64,000 nucleotides of DNA, taken from assembly GCA_013299045.1 (NCBI GenBank), contig JAAFJX010000011.1, positions 1 through 64,000 on the forward strand. Direction: 5' to 3'. The notes under the pieces were generated by a model, which saw only the letters and a list, made by a program, of their open reading frames with translations, made no database searches and had not been told where the DNA came from. Source of the stretch: Cytophagales bacterium. GTDB taxonomy: Bacteria; Bacteroidota; Bacteroidia; Cytophagales; Bernardetiaceae. Position numbers and translations under genes: made by a program. Below are positions 15,035 to 24,562 of this stretch, piece after piece (position 1 is the stretch's first letter; every line of letters begins with the position of its first letter).

Positions 15035-17161
15035 ATGGCCGACAACAATCATAGAAATCTGCAAACAGAGACCTTAAAAACAACTCCTTTAGTCAAAACA
15101 GGCAAGCAGACGAGTTTTTTTGATTTAAGCCCTTGGGGGTTAAAGCCGCTTTCTGCTTGGTTGAGCCTAGTCATCATAGCTGGTGTAGCAATTATATTGA
15201 ATATCAATACATTGGGTCATGATTTTGTGCTTGACGACATGGGGGTGCTATCGCGTAATCGTTTTGTTCTAAAAGGTATAGCAGGCATTCCCGAAATTAT
15301 GAGCAACCGTACCTGGGAGGGCTTTGAGGGCAGCGTAAACAAAACATCATTCAATTATGATTATGCCATTTATAGACCACTTTCTTTAGTTTTCTTTGCT
15401 CTCGAATATCAAATTGGTGGGCTTAATCCTGCATTTTTTCACCTTATGCACATTCTGTACTTCGCGATTTGTTGCATAGTGGTTTTCTTTCTGATGCAAG
15501 AACTTAGCGAACGCAAGTTGCCTTGGCTTTCCTTATTGGTTGCGCTTATTTACGCGATTCACCCCGTACACGTAGAGGTAGTAGCCAATCTAAAAAGCCG
15601 AGATGAGATGCTTGCAGCACTTTTTGGCTTTTTGGGGCTCATGTACATGGTGCGATACGTCCGCAACTCTAACAAGATACTCAACTTGGTACTTGGGCTA
15701 TTTTTCTATACACTTGGGCTTTTTAGTAAAGAGTCCGCGCTTACGCTTTCTGCTGTACTACCACTGGCTCTATTTTACTTTACTGATGCCCCTTGGAAGA
15801 AAATCGCGCTGAATACAGCTATTTTTGCCGTACCTGTTTTGGCAGTTTTAGGTATCAGACAGTTGGTTTTGGCCGAAGATGTCCCTTTTTACCAGTTTAC
15901 CTACCTGGACAATCCGCTTATGATGGCCGACACGCTCAGTCGTAAGTTGGGTTTAAGGCTTTGGACTATCGGAAAAGCGTTATCCTTGCTTACAATACCT
16001 TATGAACTTCGTTCTAGCTACCATTTTGGAGACATAACTTATGTTGAGTTTTCTGACTGGCGTAGTCTATTATCTTTAGCGCTACATTTATTTTTAGGCT
16101 TTTGCCTCATTCGTTATTTTTTGAAGCGGTCTTATGTCATTTTTGGCTTAGCTTTTTATGTTATTACTTATTCCATGTATTCCAATATCTTGTTTGTTAT
16201 GAACAACTTAATTGGCGAACGCTGGTTTTTTACGCCTTCTTTAGGCTTCTGCATTTGCTTGGGGGTTATTATTTATAGACTCATGCAAAAAGGTGCGGAA
16301 ATAAAGCAATGGGGAGATTTCATTTTGGCTAACATGGCTTGGTTAGCCATCTTTATAAGCATCGTGTTGGCTTATGGATATAAGACCTTTACACGTAACT
16401 TAGAATGGCAGACCAATTTTACGTTGGCTGCTGCGGACGTAATTACCTGCCCTAAGAGTGTGTTGGTTTCCAAAGGTTTTATTCTAACACTTCTTGAAGA
16501 ACACAAGAGACGGCCTAACTTCATTACAGCCCAAAAAGTAAAAGACTGTATTCCTTATTTTGAAGAAACTACCCGCATGATGCCGGAGCAAATTCAATTA
16601 AATTTTGCTTTAGGGCGCTACTACCAAGAAATAGGTATGTATGAAAAAGCTGAAGAACGTCTAAAAATGCTTTTTCAGGCAGTGGGTGTTCCCGAAGGCA
16701 TTATGTATGAAACTAAACTTATACTAGCCTACATACACAACGCCATTGAAACAGACCCCAAGAACAACGAAATTGGCGTGGAGGTACTAGGTGAGCACAT
16801 TAAAAAACTTGGTGCAAAAGCTAATTTCTTGATTTACAAAGAATACGGACTGGCTCTCTATTGGACAAAGCGCTATCCCGAGGCTGCTCAAGCCTTTCAG
16901 AAAGCCCTAGACACACCCGATGCCAAGGCACAAAAGCCTGATATGATTGGCATGGTTTGGGCTAAAATGGGCGCTTCTCTTGCTTTGGCCAACGATTTAC
17001 CCAGCTCTGCAAAATGCTATGGAAACGCTGTGAACATAGCGCCAAACAGCTTTGAAGCCCTGGCGGGTTATGCGAGGGTGCTGAATTTGCAGGGCTACAA
17101 AGACCAAGCAGATGCTTATGCTAAGCGCGCACAGGCTGCCGCACAGCAACAAGGACGATAA
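15035..17161 (+). CDS. TMTC-like membrane glycosyltransferase with TPR tail
   Basis: A 708-residue protein. About eleven membrane helices fill residues 40-460; a GT-C-type Asp-Asp motif (Val-Leu-Asp-Asp-Met) follows the first helix, and the TMTC-type box Ile-His-Pro-Val-His-Val-Glu-Val-Val with Lys-Ser-Arg-Asp-Glu lies near 175-190. Residues 510-700 are TPR repeats. Eukaryotic TMTC proteins are O-mannosyltransferases; bacterial relatives probably glycosylate exported proteins from a lipid-linked sugar, which would fit the O-glycosylation known in Bacteroidota. It follows the batA gene by 33 bases. Confidence 0.8.
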   Translation: MADNNHRNLQTETLKTTPLVKTGKQTSFFDLSPWGLKPLSAWLSLVIIAGVAIILNINTLGHDFVLDDMGVLSRNRFVLKGIAGIPEIMSNRTWEGFEGSVNKTSFNYDYAIYRPLSLVFFALEYQIGGLNPAFFHLMHILYFAICCIVVFFLMQELSERKLPWLSLLVALIYAIHPVHVEVVANLKSRDEMLAALFGFLGLMYMVRYVRNSNKILNLVLGLFFYTLGLFSKESALTLSAVLPLALFYFTDAPWKKIALNTAIFAVPVLAVLGIRQLVLAEDVPFYQFTYLDNPLMMADTLSRKLGLRLWTIGKALSLLTIPYELRSSYHFGDITYVEFSDWRSLLSLALHLFLGFCLIRYFLKRSYVIFGLAFYVITYSMYSNILFVMNNLIGERWFFTPSLGFCICLGVIIYRLMQKGAEIKQWGDFILANMAWLAIFISIVLAYGYKTFTRNLEWQTNFTLAAADVITCPKSVLVSKGFILTLLEEHKRRPNFITAQKVKDCIPYFEETTRMMPEQIQLNFALGRYYQEIGMYEKAEERLKMLFQAVGVPEGIMYETKLILAYIHNAIETDPKNNEIGVEVLGEHIKKLGAKANFLIYKEYGLALYWTKRYPEAAQAFQKALDTPDAKAQKPDMIGMVWAKMGASLALANDLPSSAKCYGNAVNIAPNSFEALAGYARVLNLQGYKDQADAYAKRAQAAAQQQGR

Positions 17162-17179
17162 GGATAGGAAAGATTAGAC

Positions 17180-17645
17180 TAGTCTTCCCATAAAAAGTCG
17201 GCATAAGAACAAGCACATCAATTGATTGATATGATTCATCTGCTTTAGGAACACTCTCATGATTTTTTTTGGCTTTTTCTCTCTACTTTTTGCCTTGATG
17301 CAGAACTGAAGCGCGAGTTGAAAGTTCCGACCGTAGGGCATAGCAAAAAAATCAAGCCTCGCAAAAGGCCAATTTAGATGAAAAAAACAACTTTTTTCAT
17401 CTAAACCAGCGAATGGCTTTTTCTCTGATTTACTCTTCTATAAAACATAATTGCACAGAAAATCTCACCCTCTGACCTTTGAGCCATTCGCTTTTGTCTA
17501 ATGCAAGGCAGTACAGGACTTAAAAAGCCCTTGAGATTTTGCCAGTTATCTGACAAAATAGGGTAAAATATAAGAGATTTTGAAGATGAAGTGCTTGTTT
17601 AATTTTCTGATAATAAACACCTTCGATGTATTTTTAGGGACAACC
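17180..17645 (-). repeat. repeat family A, copy 1 (complete)
   Basis: Complete 470-bp element, reversed relative to copies 3 and 5. Ends are TAGTCTTCCC and GGGACAAC. It contains the hairpin TTTAGATGAAAAAA/TTTTTTCATCTAAA (17373-17405), the pair AGCGAATGGCT/AGCCATTCGCT, and the phrase CACCCTCTGACCTTTGAG common to all copies. It fills the gap after the TMTC-like gene; no real gene is inside. Full description under copy 3. Confidence 0.85.
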
Positions 17646-17647
17646 AT

Positions 17648-17866
17648 TCAAATTCCTCTTTCCTTAGACTTTAGGCGCAAATGTTTGCGTATCTCTAATA
17701 GAAAGGCCAAACCTAAATACATAATAATAGGAGAACCGAATGTAAAAAAGCACAAACGGATAAAGAATAAACGTATGCTTTCGGTTGAAATGCCCATTTT
17801 GGCACCCATGGCGGTACAAACACCAAATGCGTTCATTTCCAAAAAATATTGAAAGCGTTTCAGCAT
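17648..17866 (-). CDS. small PspC-domain membrane protein
   Basis: A 72-residue protein matching the stand-alone PspC domain: Phe-Gly-Val-Cys-Thr-Ala-Met-Gly-Ala-Lys-Met-Gly-Ile then Ser-Ile-Arg-Leu-Phe-Phe-Ile and Thr-Phe-Gly-Ser-Pro-Ile-Ile-Met-Tyr-Leu, i.e. an amphipathic piece followed by one membrane helix. PspC proteins belong to envelope-stress (phage shock) responses; in Bacteroidota this short form is widespread and its role is open. The coding region ends two bases from the end of repeat A1, so insertion of the repeat may have set the present stop. Confidence 0.75.
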   Translation of the reverse strand: MLKRFQYFLEMNAFGVCTAMGAKMGISTESIRLFFIRLCFFTFGSPIIMYLGLAFLLEIRKHLRLKSKERGI

Positions 17867-17983
17867 AAACTAGATGTTGAATAACTATGATAAGGTAACA
17901 ACTTTGGAAGAGGCGCTATAAAACAATTGCTGCGCTCGCATATAACGAACAAAGTTGTGAATTGTTTATTGGCCGACTAATTT

Positions 17984-19456
17984 TTACTGATGCTCTTTAA
18001 TTTCTTGTTGCAAGAAGTCAAAAAGCAAGCGTACACCTATTCCTGTGCCATTTTTGGGTCTGTAAGCATCTTTACTGCTGTTGAAGGCAGTCCCGGCTAT
18101 GTCTAGGTGCATCCAAGAAGGGCCTGCAAAGTTTTCTAGAAAAATACCTGCGATAATTGCACCAGCTTCGGGCGCTCCGGTTGAGATGTTGGCCATATCT
18201 GCTACATCAGACTTAATATTCTTTTGATAGTCTTCAAAGAGAGGAAACTCTACCAAGCGCTCGTGTGTGCGCACTGCCGCCGCATGAAGCCTACTTTTAT
18301 AATCGGCGCTTGCATTGCCCATACAAACCGAAGCCTGTGCCCCTATTGCCATAGCAGCCGAACCTGTTAGAGTCGCTAAATCAATGACTAACTGTGGGTT
18401 ATAACGATGTGCATAACTCAGTGCGTCTGCCAAAATCAAGCGTCCTTCGGCATCAGTGTTGAGCACTTCTACGGTTTTACCATTGGAAATCGTAATGACA
18501 TCGCCTGGCAGAACGGCCGTACTGTCTGTCTGATTATCAGTTGCGGGAACTAAAGCTACCACGTAAATTGGAAGTTTAGCTTTGGCCACAGCAGAAATAG
18601 CCAAAAGTACTGCTGCAGCACCAGCCATATCGCATTTCATTTCGCGCATATGTGTCCATGGAGTTTTGATATTGAGGCCACCTGTATCAAAGGTAACTCC
18701 TTTTCCAACAAGGATATATGGCTGCTCATTATGAGCATTATCCGGCTTATACTCCATAACCGTAAAAGTAGGCGGCTGCACACTCCCTTGATTAACAGCC
18801 AAGAGTCCACCCATTTTGAGGGCTTTGATGCGCTCTTTTTCAAAAACTTCAACCAAAAAGCCAGAATCTTTGCCAATTTCACGTGCTTTGTTAGCAAAAT
18901 CAGTAGCATTCAAAAAATTATAGGGCGTATTGACCAAGTCGCGCGCTATAAAAACCGCATCGCACAGAATGACCAAATTGGAAAAAGCAATATCCTCGCT
19001 GCAATGCGCGTCCATGAGCAAATTTAATGGGGTTCTTTGCTTAGAATCTGCACCGTGCTTGGTGTAGGCATAACTACCCAAAACCAGCCCCTCAGCCACA
19101 CAATACAAGGCTTCAGTATCATCAAAGCCAACAAAGTCAATCTCCTTGTTATCACCTAAATTCTGTGCGGCCTTGTCGCCCAAAACACGGTAAATTTCGT
19201 TGCGTTTTGCGCCTTTATCAAAACCATTTTTAAGAATAAAAACTTGTCTGTGATATTGATTAAGGACAATACAGAGTTGTTTCGCGTCTTTGGCAAGTTC
19301 CTTATTGACGTAATTAGTTTCGGTGGCGTTCAGGCTAGCCAATTCTATCTGATTGCTCGTTAAAACAATATGGGCACTCTGGCGTTTTTCATTGCCAAAG
19401 GCAATAGTTACAGTTTCTCCTACAAAATTTTTCATATTCTTAAATAAATCTGTCAA
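17984..19456 (-). CDS. pepA: leucyl aminopeptidase (M17)
   Basis: A 490-residue cytosolic aminopeptidase. The N-terminal macro-like domain covers about 1-170; the catalytic domain carries Gly-Lys-Gly-Val-Thr-Phe-Asp-Thr-Gly-Gly (lysine and aspartate metal ligands), Met-Lys-Cys-Asp-Met-Ala-Gly-Ala, and the family signature Asn-Thr-Asp-Ala-Glu-Gly-Arg-Leu. It removes N-terminal residues from peptides with two metal ions. Length is normal. Single-gene unit. Confidence 0.95.
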   Translation of the reverse strand: MTDLFKNMKNFVGETVTIAFGNEKRQSAHIVLTSNQIELASLNATETNYVNKELAKDAKQLCIVLNQYHRQVFILKNGFDKGAKRNEIYRVLGDKAAQNLGDNKEIDFVGFDDTEALYCVAEGLVLGSYAYTKHGADSKQRTPLNLLMDAHCSEDIAFSNLVILCDAVFIARDLVNTPYNFLNATDFANKAREIGKDSGFLVEVFEKERIKALKMGGLLAVNQGSVQPPTFTVMEYKPDNAHNEQPYILVGKGVTFDTGGLNIKTPWTHMREMKCDMAGAAAVLLAISAVAKAKLPIYVVALVPATDNQTDSTAVLPGDVITISNGKTVEVLNTDAEGRLILADALSYAHRYNPQLVIDLATLTGSAAMAIGAQASVCMGNASADYKSRLHAAAVRTHERLVEFPLFEDYQKNIKSDVADMANISTGAPEAGAIIAGIFLENFAGPSWMHLDIAGTAFNSSKDAYRPKNGTGIGVRLLFDFLQQEIKEHQ

Positions 19457-19719
19457 TAAGCTGGCGTAATTGAATTGTCAAATGAAAGTTCTATTTTTTT
19501 AATATCAAAATTTTGTGTCAAATTTCTTGTTGGTCTTTTATCTATTTATAGCCACAAAGCGCTTTAGAAAGGGTCTGATGTTCTTCGTAAAGCAGTCATA
19601 CAAAAAATCTGCCTCAATTTTTAACTGCTTTTATTAGGATTATTTAATTCTCTTTGTTTGCTTTGTGCATTCATTCTTGAATGTTTTTTTAAAGTTTAGA
19701 ACACTAAATGCTTATAGCC

Positions 19720-19812
19720 ATGACAATGGAAATTGCTGCTTACATATTCTTTGTTCTTTTGTTAGGAGGCTCTTTTTTGGTGGGCCTATGGCTCAAGAAT
19801 GCCAAATGGTAG
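19720..19812 (+). CDS. possible 30-aa single-helix membrane peptide
   Basis: ATG-ACA-ATG at 19720 opens a frame of 30 codons ending TAG: a short start, then a helix of about 20 hydrophobic residues (Ala-Ala-Tyr-Ile-Phe-Phe-Val-Leu-Leu-Leu-Gly-Gly) and a basic Leu-Lys-Asn-Ala-Lys-Trp tail, the pattern of small membrane subunits such as those of respiratory oxidases. A stem-loop with T run follows 57 bases later. Nothing else fills this 560-base gap. No family recognised. Confidence 0.4.
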   Translation: MTMEIAAYIFFVLLLGGSFLVGLWLKNAKW

Positions 19813-19868
19813 TAGGAATATTGTAGTGCGTAGAAACAAGCCTTAGTGCTTGAACAGAGGCAAGTTTA

Positions 19869-19910
19869 AACCTTGCAAGGTTTTCTAAACTTTGTGAGGT
19901 TTTTTTTATT
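19869..19910 (+). terminator. stem-loop with T run
   Basis: AACCTTGCAAGGTT is a perfect 14-base palindrome; AACCTTGC can also pair with the later TTTGTGAGGTT, which is followed by eight Ts. It may end transcription of the small peptide gene upstream. Confidence 0.5.
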
Positions 19911-20014
19911 CAAAGGAAACAACCGTTTTGTGTGATTGATGCTTATCGTATGCCACTTGATGGTTCTATCATATTTGTTCTATTTTAAATGATTTCTCAA
20001 AAAACCTGAAACTC

Positions 20015-20677
20015 ATGAAACCTATCCTGTCTTTTTTGGCTGATTTGAGCCAGAATAATACGCGCGAATGGATGCAAGCCCAAAAAGCTACTTATGACGA
20101 AGCAAAAACCATTTTTGAGGCGTTCGTAACGGAGCTACTTTTAGAGTCCAAGATTTTTGACCCCAGCCTAGATGGGCTTACGCCTAAGGATTGTATTTTT
20201 AGACTGCATCGCGATGTTCGCTTCAGCAAAGACAAAAGCCCTTATAAAACACACTTTGGGGCAGTTTTGGTGGAGGGTGGCCGCAAAAGCCCGTTGCCCT
20301 GCTATTATTTGCACCTAGAACCCAGCAACTCCTTTTTGGCGGGTGGTGTGCATCAGCCTGAACCGGCGCTGCTCAAAAAACTTCGTGAAGAGGTGGACTA
20401 CAATGGTGCAGAACTCTCCAAAATTATAGATGATAGCTCGTTTAAAGCCTTTTTTGAGGGTTTGGATACGCAACACAAAACTAGCACCGTGCCAAGAGGA
20501 TATGATAAAAACCACCCTTACGCCGAGTGGTTAAAATTAAAAAGCTGGACAGTTACACACCAATTAAAAGACAACGACTTAAGTAAGAAAGACCTGGCCA
20601 AACAAGTCGCTAATGGTTTTCGCACCATGAAGCCATTTAATGATTGGTTGCGTTTGGCGCAGACAGAACACAAGTAG
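20015..20677 (+). CDS. DUF2461 (TIGR02453) family protein
   Basis: A 220-residue soluble protein of a widespread family with no known activity. Features match throughout: Phe-Leu-Ala-Asp-Leu-Ser-Gln-Asn-Asn-Thr-Arg-Glu-Trp at the start, Phe-Arg-Leu-His-Arg-Asp-Val-Arg-Phe-Ser-Lys-Asp-Lys-Ser-Pro-Tyr-Lys-Thr-His in the centre, and Tyr-Tyr-Leu-His-Leu-Glu-Pro. Length is normal. It ends two bases before waaA and may be co-transcribed with it. Confidence 0.9.
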   Translation: MKPILSFLADLSQNNTREWMQAQKATYDEAKTIFEAFVTELLLESKIFDPSLDGLTPKDCIFRLHRDVRFSKDKSPYKTHFGAVLVEGGRKSPLPCYYLHLEPSNSFLAGGVHQPEPALLKKLREEVDYNGAELSKIIDDSSFKAFFEGLDTQHKTSTVPRGYDKNHPYAEWLKLKSWTVTHQLKDNDLSKKDLAKQVANGFRTMKPFNDWLRLAQTEHK

Positions 20678-20679
20678 TG

Positions 20680-21966
20680 ATGCTATTTTTGTACGAATTA
20701 GGAATCAGGCTTTATGAATTAGTGGCGTGGTCTTTGGCCTTGTTTAAGCCTAAAATTAGGCTTTTTGTAGATGGGCGGAAGGATTGGCAGCAAAAACTGC
20801 AAGATGCGCTGCTTGAGCTACCCAAAGCCCCTCAGCAACTGCGTTTTTGGCTTCATGCAGCCTCTTTGGGTGAGTTTGAGCAAGGAAGACCTGTTTTGGA
20901 GGGGCTTCGGCAGCACTTTCCTAACTGCCAAATTGTACTGACTTTCTTCTCGCCGAGCGGCTACGAAATCCGTAAAAACTATGCACAGGCAGACTACATA
21001 GCCTATTTGCCACTTGATACTGCCGAAAATGCCAAGCGTTTTGTCGCTATTTTACAGCCAGATTTTGTATTCTTTGTCAAGTACGAATTTTGGTTTAATA
21101 CCTTGAATGCGCTGGCAGCACAGAGGATTCCTACTGTTGTTTTTTCGGCTATTTTTAGGCCAAACCAGTTCTTTTTTAAATGGTATGGCAGAGCTGCCAG
21201 ACAAACACTCAGCCAACTCACCCATATTTTTGTTCAAAACTCAGAAAGTGTCAATTTATTACAAAGTATTGGCATACAAAATGTTATGCAGGCAGGTGAT
21301 ACGCGCTTTGACCGAGTTTGGCAAATTAAAAAAAACATGGCCGCTTCTGATTCGCAACTCGATATCATACGGCACTTTAAGCAAGACGAACCTTTGCTTG
21401 TACTCGGCAGTGCCTGGCTTCCAGACGTTAGCTTATGGGCAGAAGCCCTTAAAATTATTCGTCAGAAAACGAAAAAATCGTTTAAAATTCTGATAGCCCC
21501 CCACGAACTAAAAAAAGGCGCTATGCAAGATATGGCTGCATTTTTTGCTACTGAAAGCCCTTTGTTTTTTACGGATAATCCTAACCCGCAAGACCTTGCA
21601 AAACGCAATATCTTATTTCTTGATACGATGGGAATGCTCTCTGGGGTTTACCAGTTCGCTACTGTGGCGCACATTGGCGGAGGCTTTGGTGTAGGTATTC
21701 ATAACACGCTAGAAGCAGCAGTGTGGCAAATTCCTTTGTGTTTTGGGCCACATTATCAAAAGTTTTTTGAAGCGGTTTCACTCATAAAAATTGAAGTGGC
21801 CTGCTGCGTGATGAACCCTCAGGATTGTGCCAATTTTTGGCTAAAAGTGCTTGACAAACAAATAGATTTAGATGACATTAGACTAAAAACTCTGGCCTTT
21901 TTTGAGCAACAAGTGGGCAGTACTGATAAGATACTGAACCACTGCCGTCAGATTATACAAAACTAG
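20680..21966 (+). CDS. waaA: 3-deoxy-D-manno-octulosonic acid transferase (KdtA/WaaA)
   Basis: A 428-residue inner-membrane enzyme that adds Kdo to lipid A precursor, giving the LPS inner core. An N-terminal anchor helix (about 3-22) is followed by a GT30/GT-B fold; the catalytic glutamate lies in Leu-Gly-Glu65-Phe-Glu-Gln-Gly-Arg-Pro, and the C-terminal half has His-Ile-Gly-Gly-Gly-Phe-Gly and His-Asn-Thr-Leu-Glu-Ala-Ala. ATG 20680 is preferred over an upstream in-frame codon inside the previous gene. Confidence 0.95.
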   Translation: MLFLYELGIRLYELVAWSLALFKPKIRLFVDGRKDWQQKLQDALLELPKAPQQLRFWLHAASLGEFEQGRPVLEGLRQHFPNCQIVLTFFSPSGYEIRKNYAQADYIAYLPLDTAENAKRFVAILQPDFVFFVKYEFWFNTLNALAAQRIPTVVFSAIFRPNQFFFKWYGRAARQTLSQLTHIFVQNSESVNLLQSIGIQNVMQAGDTRFDRVWQIKKNMAASDSQLDIIRHFKQDEPLLVLGSAWLPDVSLWAEALKIIRQKTKKSFKILIAPHELKKGAMQDMAAFFATESPLFFTDNPNPQDLAKRNILFLDTMGMLSGVYQFATVAHIGGGFGVGIHNTLEAAVWQIPLCFGPHYQKFFEAVSLIKIEVACCVMNPQDCANFWLKVLDKQIDLDDIRLKTLAFFEQQVGSTDKILNHCRQIIQN

Positions 21967-22011
21967 CATTCAATTTTAGATATCCCAATACACCCCACAA
22001 AATACTTGTTT

Positions 22012-22657
22012 ATGTCTATTGAAACAAAGAGTAAAGAAGATAAAGCGCCAACATTTCAGTTGAATTTTCAAGAGTATTTATCCCTAAGCTACCTTTTTTT
22101 TGATTGCCATGGGCATCGTTGGAGATGTCATTTATTACAAAATGCTGGACGTGGACATTCTCAATTATGCCACCATCACAGACGTTCTAATGACTCCAAT
22201 TAGTACCTTAGCCAGCGACTGGCGCATACCACCCTTGTTTGCTTTGGTACTTGTGGGCGGATATGTTCTGTTCTTCGGCATGACGAATGCCGTTTTATGG
22301 ATTCAAAACAGATTGGCTGCTTCTAAACTGATGGCTGTAAAAGAAGCCCCAAGTTGGTCTGGTTCTAACTTGAACAAGGCGTTGCGTGTATTTCCTATGC
22401 TTTTATTTGGCCTAATGATAGGCTACCGTGCGGGTGTGGCTATCCGTACCCAGGAAGACTTGAATGGCAATACTATGAAAGCCACCCACCGCATTGTTTT
22501 TAACGACAGCTCTCAGAAAGAAGTAGCCGTGGTAGGCCAAAATACTGGCTATATTTTTTACGTCTTGCCGAACACGAATAGTGTGCTGATAACACCATTG
22601 AATGGCAACATCAAGTCTATTCAAAAACTCAAAAAAGGAATTGCTGATGCTGAATAG
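22012..22657 (+). pseudogene. frameshifted inner-membrane protein gene
   Basis: The 5' frame (from ATG 22012) and the 3' frame (about 22100 onward) are parts of one gene split at a run of eight Ts (22094-22101). Removing one T joins Ser-Leu-Ser-Tyr-Leu-Phe to Leu-Ile-Ala-Met-Gly-Ile-Val-Gly-Asp and restores a 214-residue protein with helices near 35-55, 80-105 and 130-150 and a C-terminal periplasmic or cytosolic part of about 65 residues. I do not recognise the family. Either a real inactivating slip, a phase-variable run, programmed slippage or a sequencing error. Confidence 0.75.
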
Positions 22658-22686
22658 ATAATTTATTAGAGTTTTTTTTGTTTGCG

Positions 22687-22702
22687 GCCACTTCTAAAAA
22701 CT
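22687..22702 (+). repeat. lone IS-end-like sequence
   Basis: GCCACTTCTAAAAACT matches the terminal repeat of the IS5-type element that starts 300 bases downstream (GCGACCTCTAAAAACT) in 14 of 16 bases. The 280 bases between are AT-rich with no recognisable gene and may be leftovers of an earlier insertion. Confidence 0.55.
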
Positions 22703-22985
22703 GCAATATGACTATTTTTTTATTTTGAGGTCTATTGATTTTTTTTATGCCCAATAGCTTGGGTTCATATAGGCCGTGCCTGTCTAGGTTTTAGACGTAG
22801 AATAGCTTTTTTGGGGCTATTGACTTTGCGTGTTGTGTGGTTGTTCGTGAAGACAGGAAGAAGTGGTGCAGTTTTTAGAGATAACCGAACGTTCTATGCT
22901 CCATCTGTATATTTTTTCTTAGCGGCAATATTCAGAGCACCGAAACAAGAACCAATACAGTGGCAGATGCTGTCCGATACTAAAG

Positions 22986-24147
22986 GCGACCTCTAAAAAC
23001 TCTAAATTTTTTTAATTACCTGATAATGATCATTTTTATGTGGTAAAAATAGGATTAAATATGAAAGAATTTAAACGCCCTCGTGCCTTAGGTTTGTTTG
23101 ACTAAGATAGTCGTTTGCAGAAATTATCTCGTCTTGGCGACCCCTTAGATAGACTTTCAAAAGGAATTGATTTTGAGTTATTTAGAGATTTTTGACAACA
23201 AAACTACAGCGTGAAGCCAAAGGGCCTGGCGGTCATAGGCCTTATCATTATGTATTGATGTTCAAGATATTAATACTGCAACGCTTTTATAATTTATCAG
23301 ATGACCAGGTAGAGTTCCAAATAAATGACCGTTTGAGCTTTATGCGTTTTCTGGATTTGACGATTTCAGACGATGTCCCCAGATAGCAAAACTGTTTGGT
23401 CATTTAAAGAACAACTTACTGAATTAGAAATAGTTGAATCTATTTTTAATCTTTTTTTATCTCATTTGGACGGGCTAGGCCTTATCGTCAGGGAAGGAAA
23501 AATTGTTGATGCTAGCTTTGTTGAAGCACCCATACAGCGGAATACGGAAGAGGAAAATAAGGCCATCAAAGCAGGTGAAATTCCTGAAACCTTCAGCCAA
23601 AACCCTCATAAACAGGCTCAGAAAGACACAGATGCACGTTGGACTAAAAAAGGGTCAAGGTTTTATTTTGGTTACAAAGACCATGTCAAAGTGGGTGTCC
23701 AAAGCAAATTTATCCTTAAGTATGTGGTAACAGAGGCGAGTGTACATGACTCACAACTACTTGATAATCTTTTAGATGAAACAGATAATGAGAAAGTATT
23801 TTATGCTGATTCGTGTTGAGCATATTTTTGGTTTTATGGAAATGAGCATGAACGGAATGTACCTGTATCAAACCACGCACAAAAGAATAAAAGCGGCTAT
23901 TGGTATGATGAACTTGGTTTATAATATGTTCAGAAAAATTCAAATAACTGGCCTTTAAAAGCAGAACTCCGTCTTTTTTTGAAAACAACAAAGGTTTAAA
24001 ATATTAATAATCAATAACTTAATTAAAAACATTGAATGACTAAAAAATAAGATTGAAAAGATTGATTTAAACCAAATCTCTTTGCCATAAAAAAAATCAA
24101 ACACGGGCAAAATGAATGCCTGCAAAATATTAGTTTTTAGAGGTGGC
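22986..24147 (+). mobile_element. degenerate IS5-family element
   Basis: About 1.16 kb bounded by inverted ends GCGACCTCTAAAAACT (22986-23001) and AGTTTTTAGAGGTGGC (24132-24147), enclosing a broken IS5-family transposase gene. No clear target duplication. The element lies between a frameshifted gene and a fragment of repeat A, in a zone of decay. Confidence 0.75.
23061..23958 (+). pseudogene. broken IS5-family DDE transposase
   Basis: Starts as Met-Lys-Glu-Phe-Lys-Arg, then an in-frame TAA (23103) where relatives have Glu, a further TGA and frame changes near 23190 and 23385. Recognisable IS5 blocks are Tyr-Val-Leu-Met-Phe-Lys-Ile-Leu-Ile-Leu-Gln-Arg, Asp-Arg-Leu-Ser-Phe-Met-Arg-Phe-Leu, Lys-Thr-Val-Trp-Ser-Phe-Lys-Glu, Val-Asp-Ala-Ser-Phe-Val and, at the end, His-Ile-Phe-Gly-Phe-Met-Glu with Met-Asn-Leu-Val-Tyr-Asn-Met-Phe-Arg. 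Between Phe-Tyr-Ala-Asp-Ser and the final block several hundred bases are missing (joint near 23815), so the gene cannot make an active enzyme. Confidence 0.88.
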
Positions 24148-24156
24148 TTTTTGCTT

Positions 24157-24202
24157 AATTTACTGACAATAAACACCTTAGATATATTTTAAGGGACGAC
24201 TA
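24157..24202 (-). repeat. lone terminal part of repeat family A
   Basis: AATTTACTGACAATAAACAC...AAGGGACGACTA equals the outer 45 bases of family A (compare 17602-17645). It begins ten bases after the IS right end, so the IS and this fragment abut. Confidence 0.75.
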
Positions 24203-24203
24203 T

Positions 24204-24487
24204 TGAGTACGTCTATTGGCCTGTATCTTGCGTTAGTGAGGCGGCGGGTTTAGTGCGTAGCACCGAAGCGAAGCGAAGCCCAAAGACGAACGACCGCGAA
24301 GCGGGAACGCCCGAAAAGAATAGTAGAAAAAGAAGAAATATTGAAAAGGCCAGATATAAGGCATCTGGCAAAAAGTTACTTGAAAACGCGAGAAAAGGTT
24401 ATCTACAAGAATAAAAAGAGGGCAATTAGAACTCAAAAAAGGCTTTTTGACAACTCAAGAGAGGTTAATTTATGAACTTGATTTCGT
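24204..24487 (+). repeat. repeat family B, copy 1
   Basis: Matches the reverse of 40274-40551. Most conserved are the GC-rich block from GGCGGCGGGTTTAGTGCG through CGCGAAGCGGGAACGCCC (about 24240-24313) and the far end CTTTTTGACAACTCAAGAGAGG; the middle differs. No gene inside. It follows directly on a family A end. The GC-rich block can pair with itself in part (GAAGCGAAGC with GCTTCGC-like runs on the other strand). Confidence 0.75.
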
Positions 24488-24562
24488 TCAGAACCCCCGC
24501 AACTCTTCGGAAAGGACGGTTTGAATAAACGATGGATTTTGTAAACAAAAAGCCCGAACGAA

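Noticed and set aside
22811-22996. Short plus-strand frame before the IS element
   Set aside because: Runs across the IS end, has no homologous look and no start signal.
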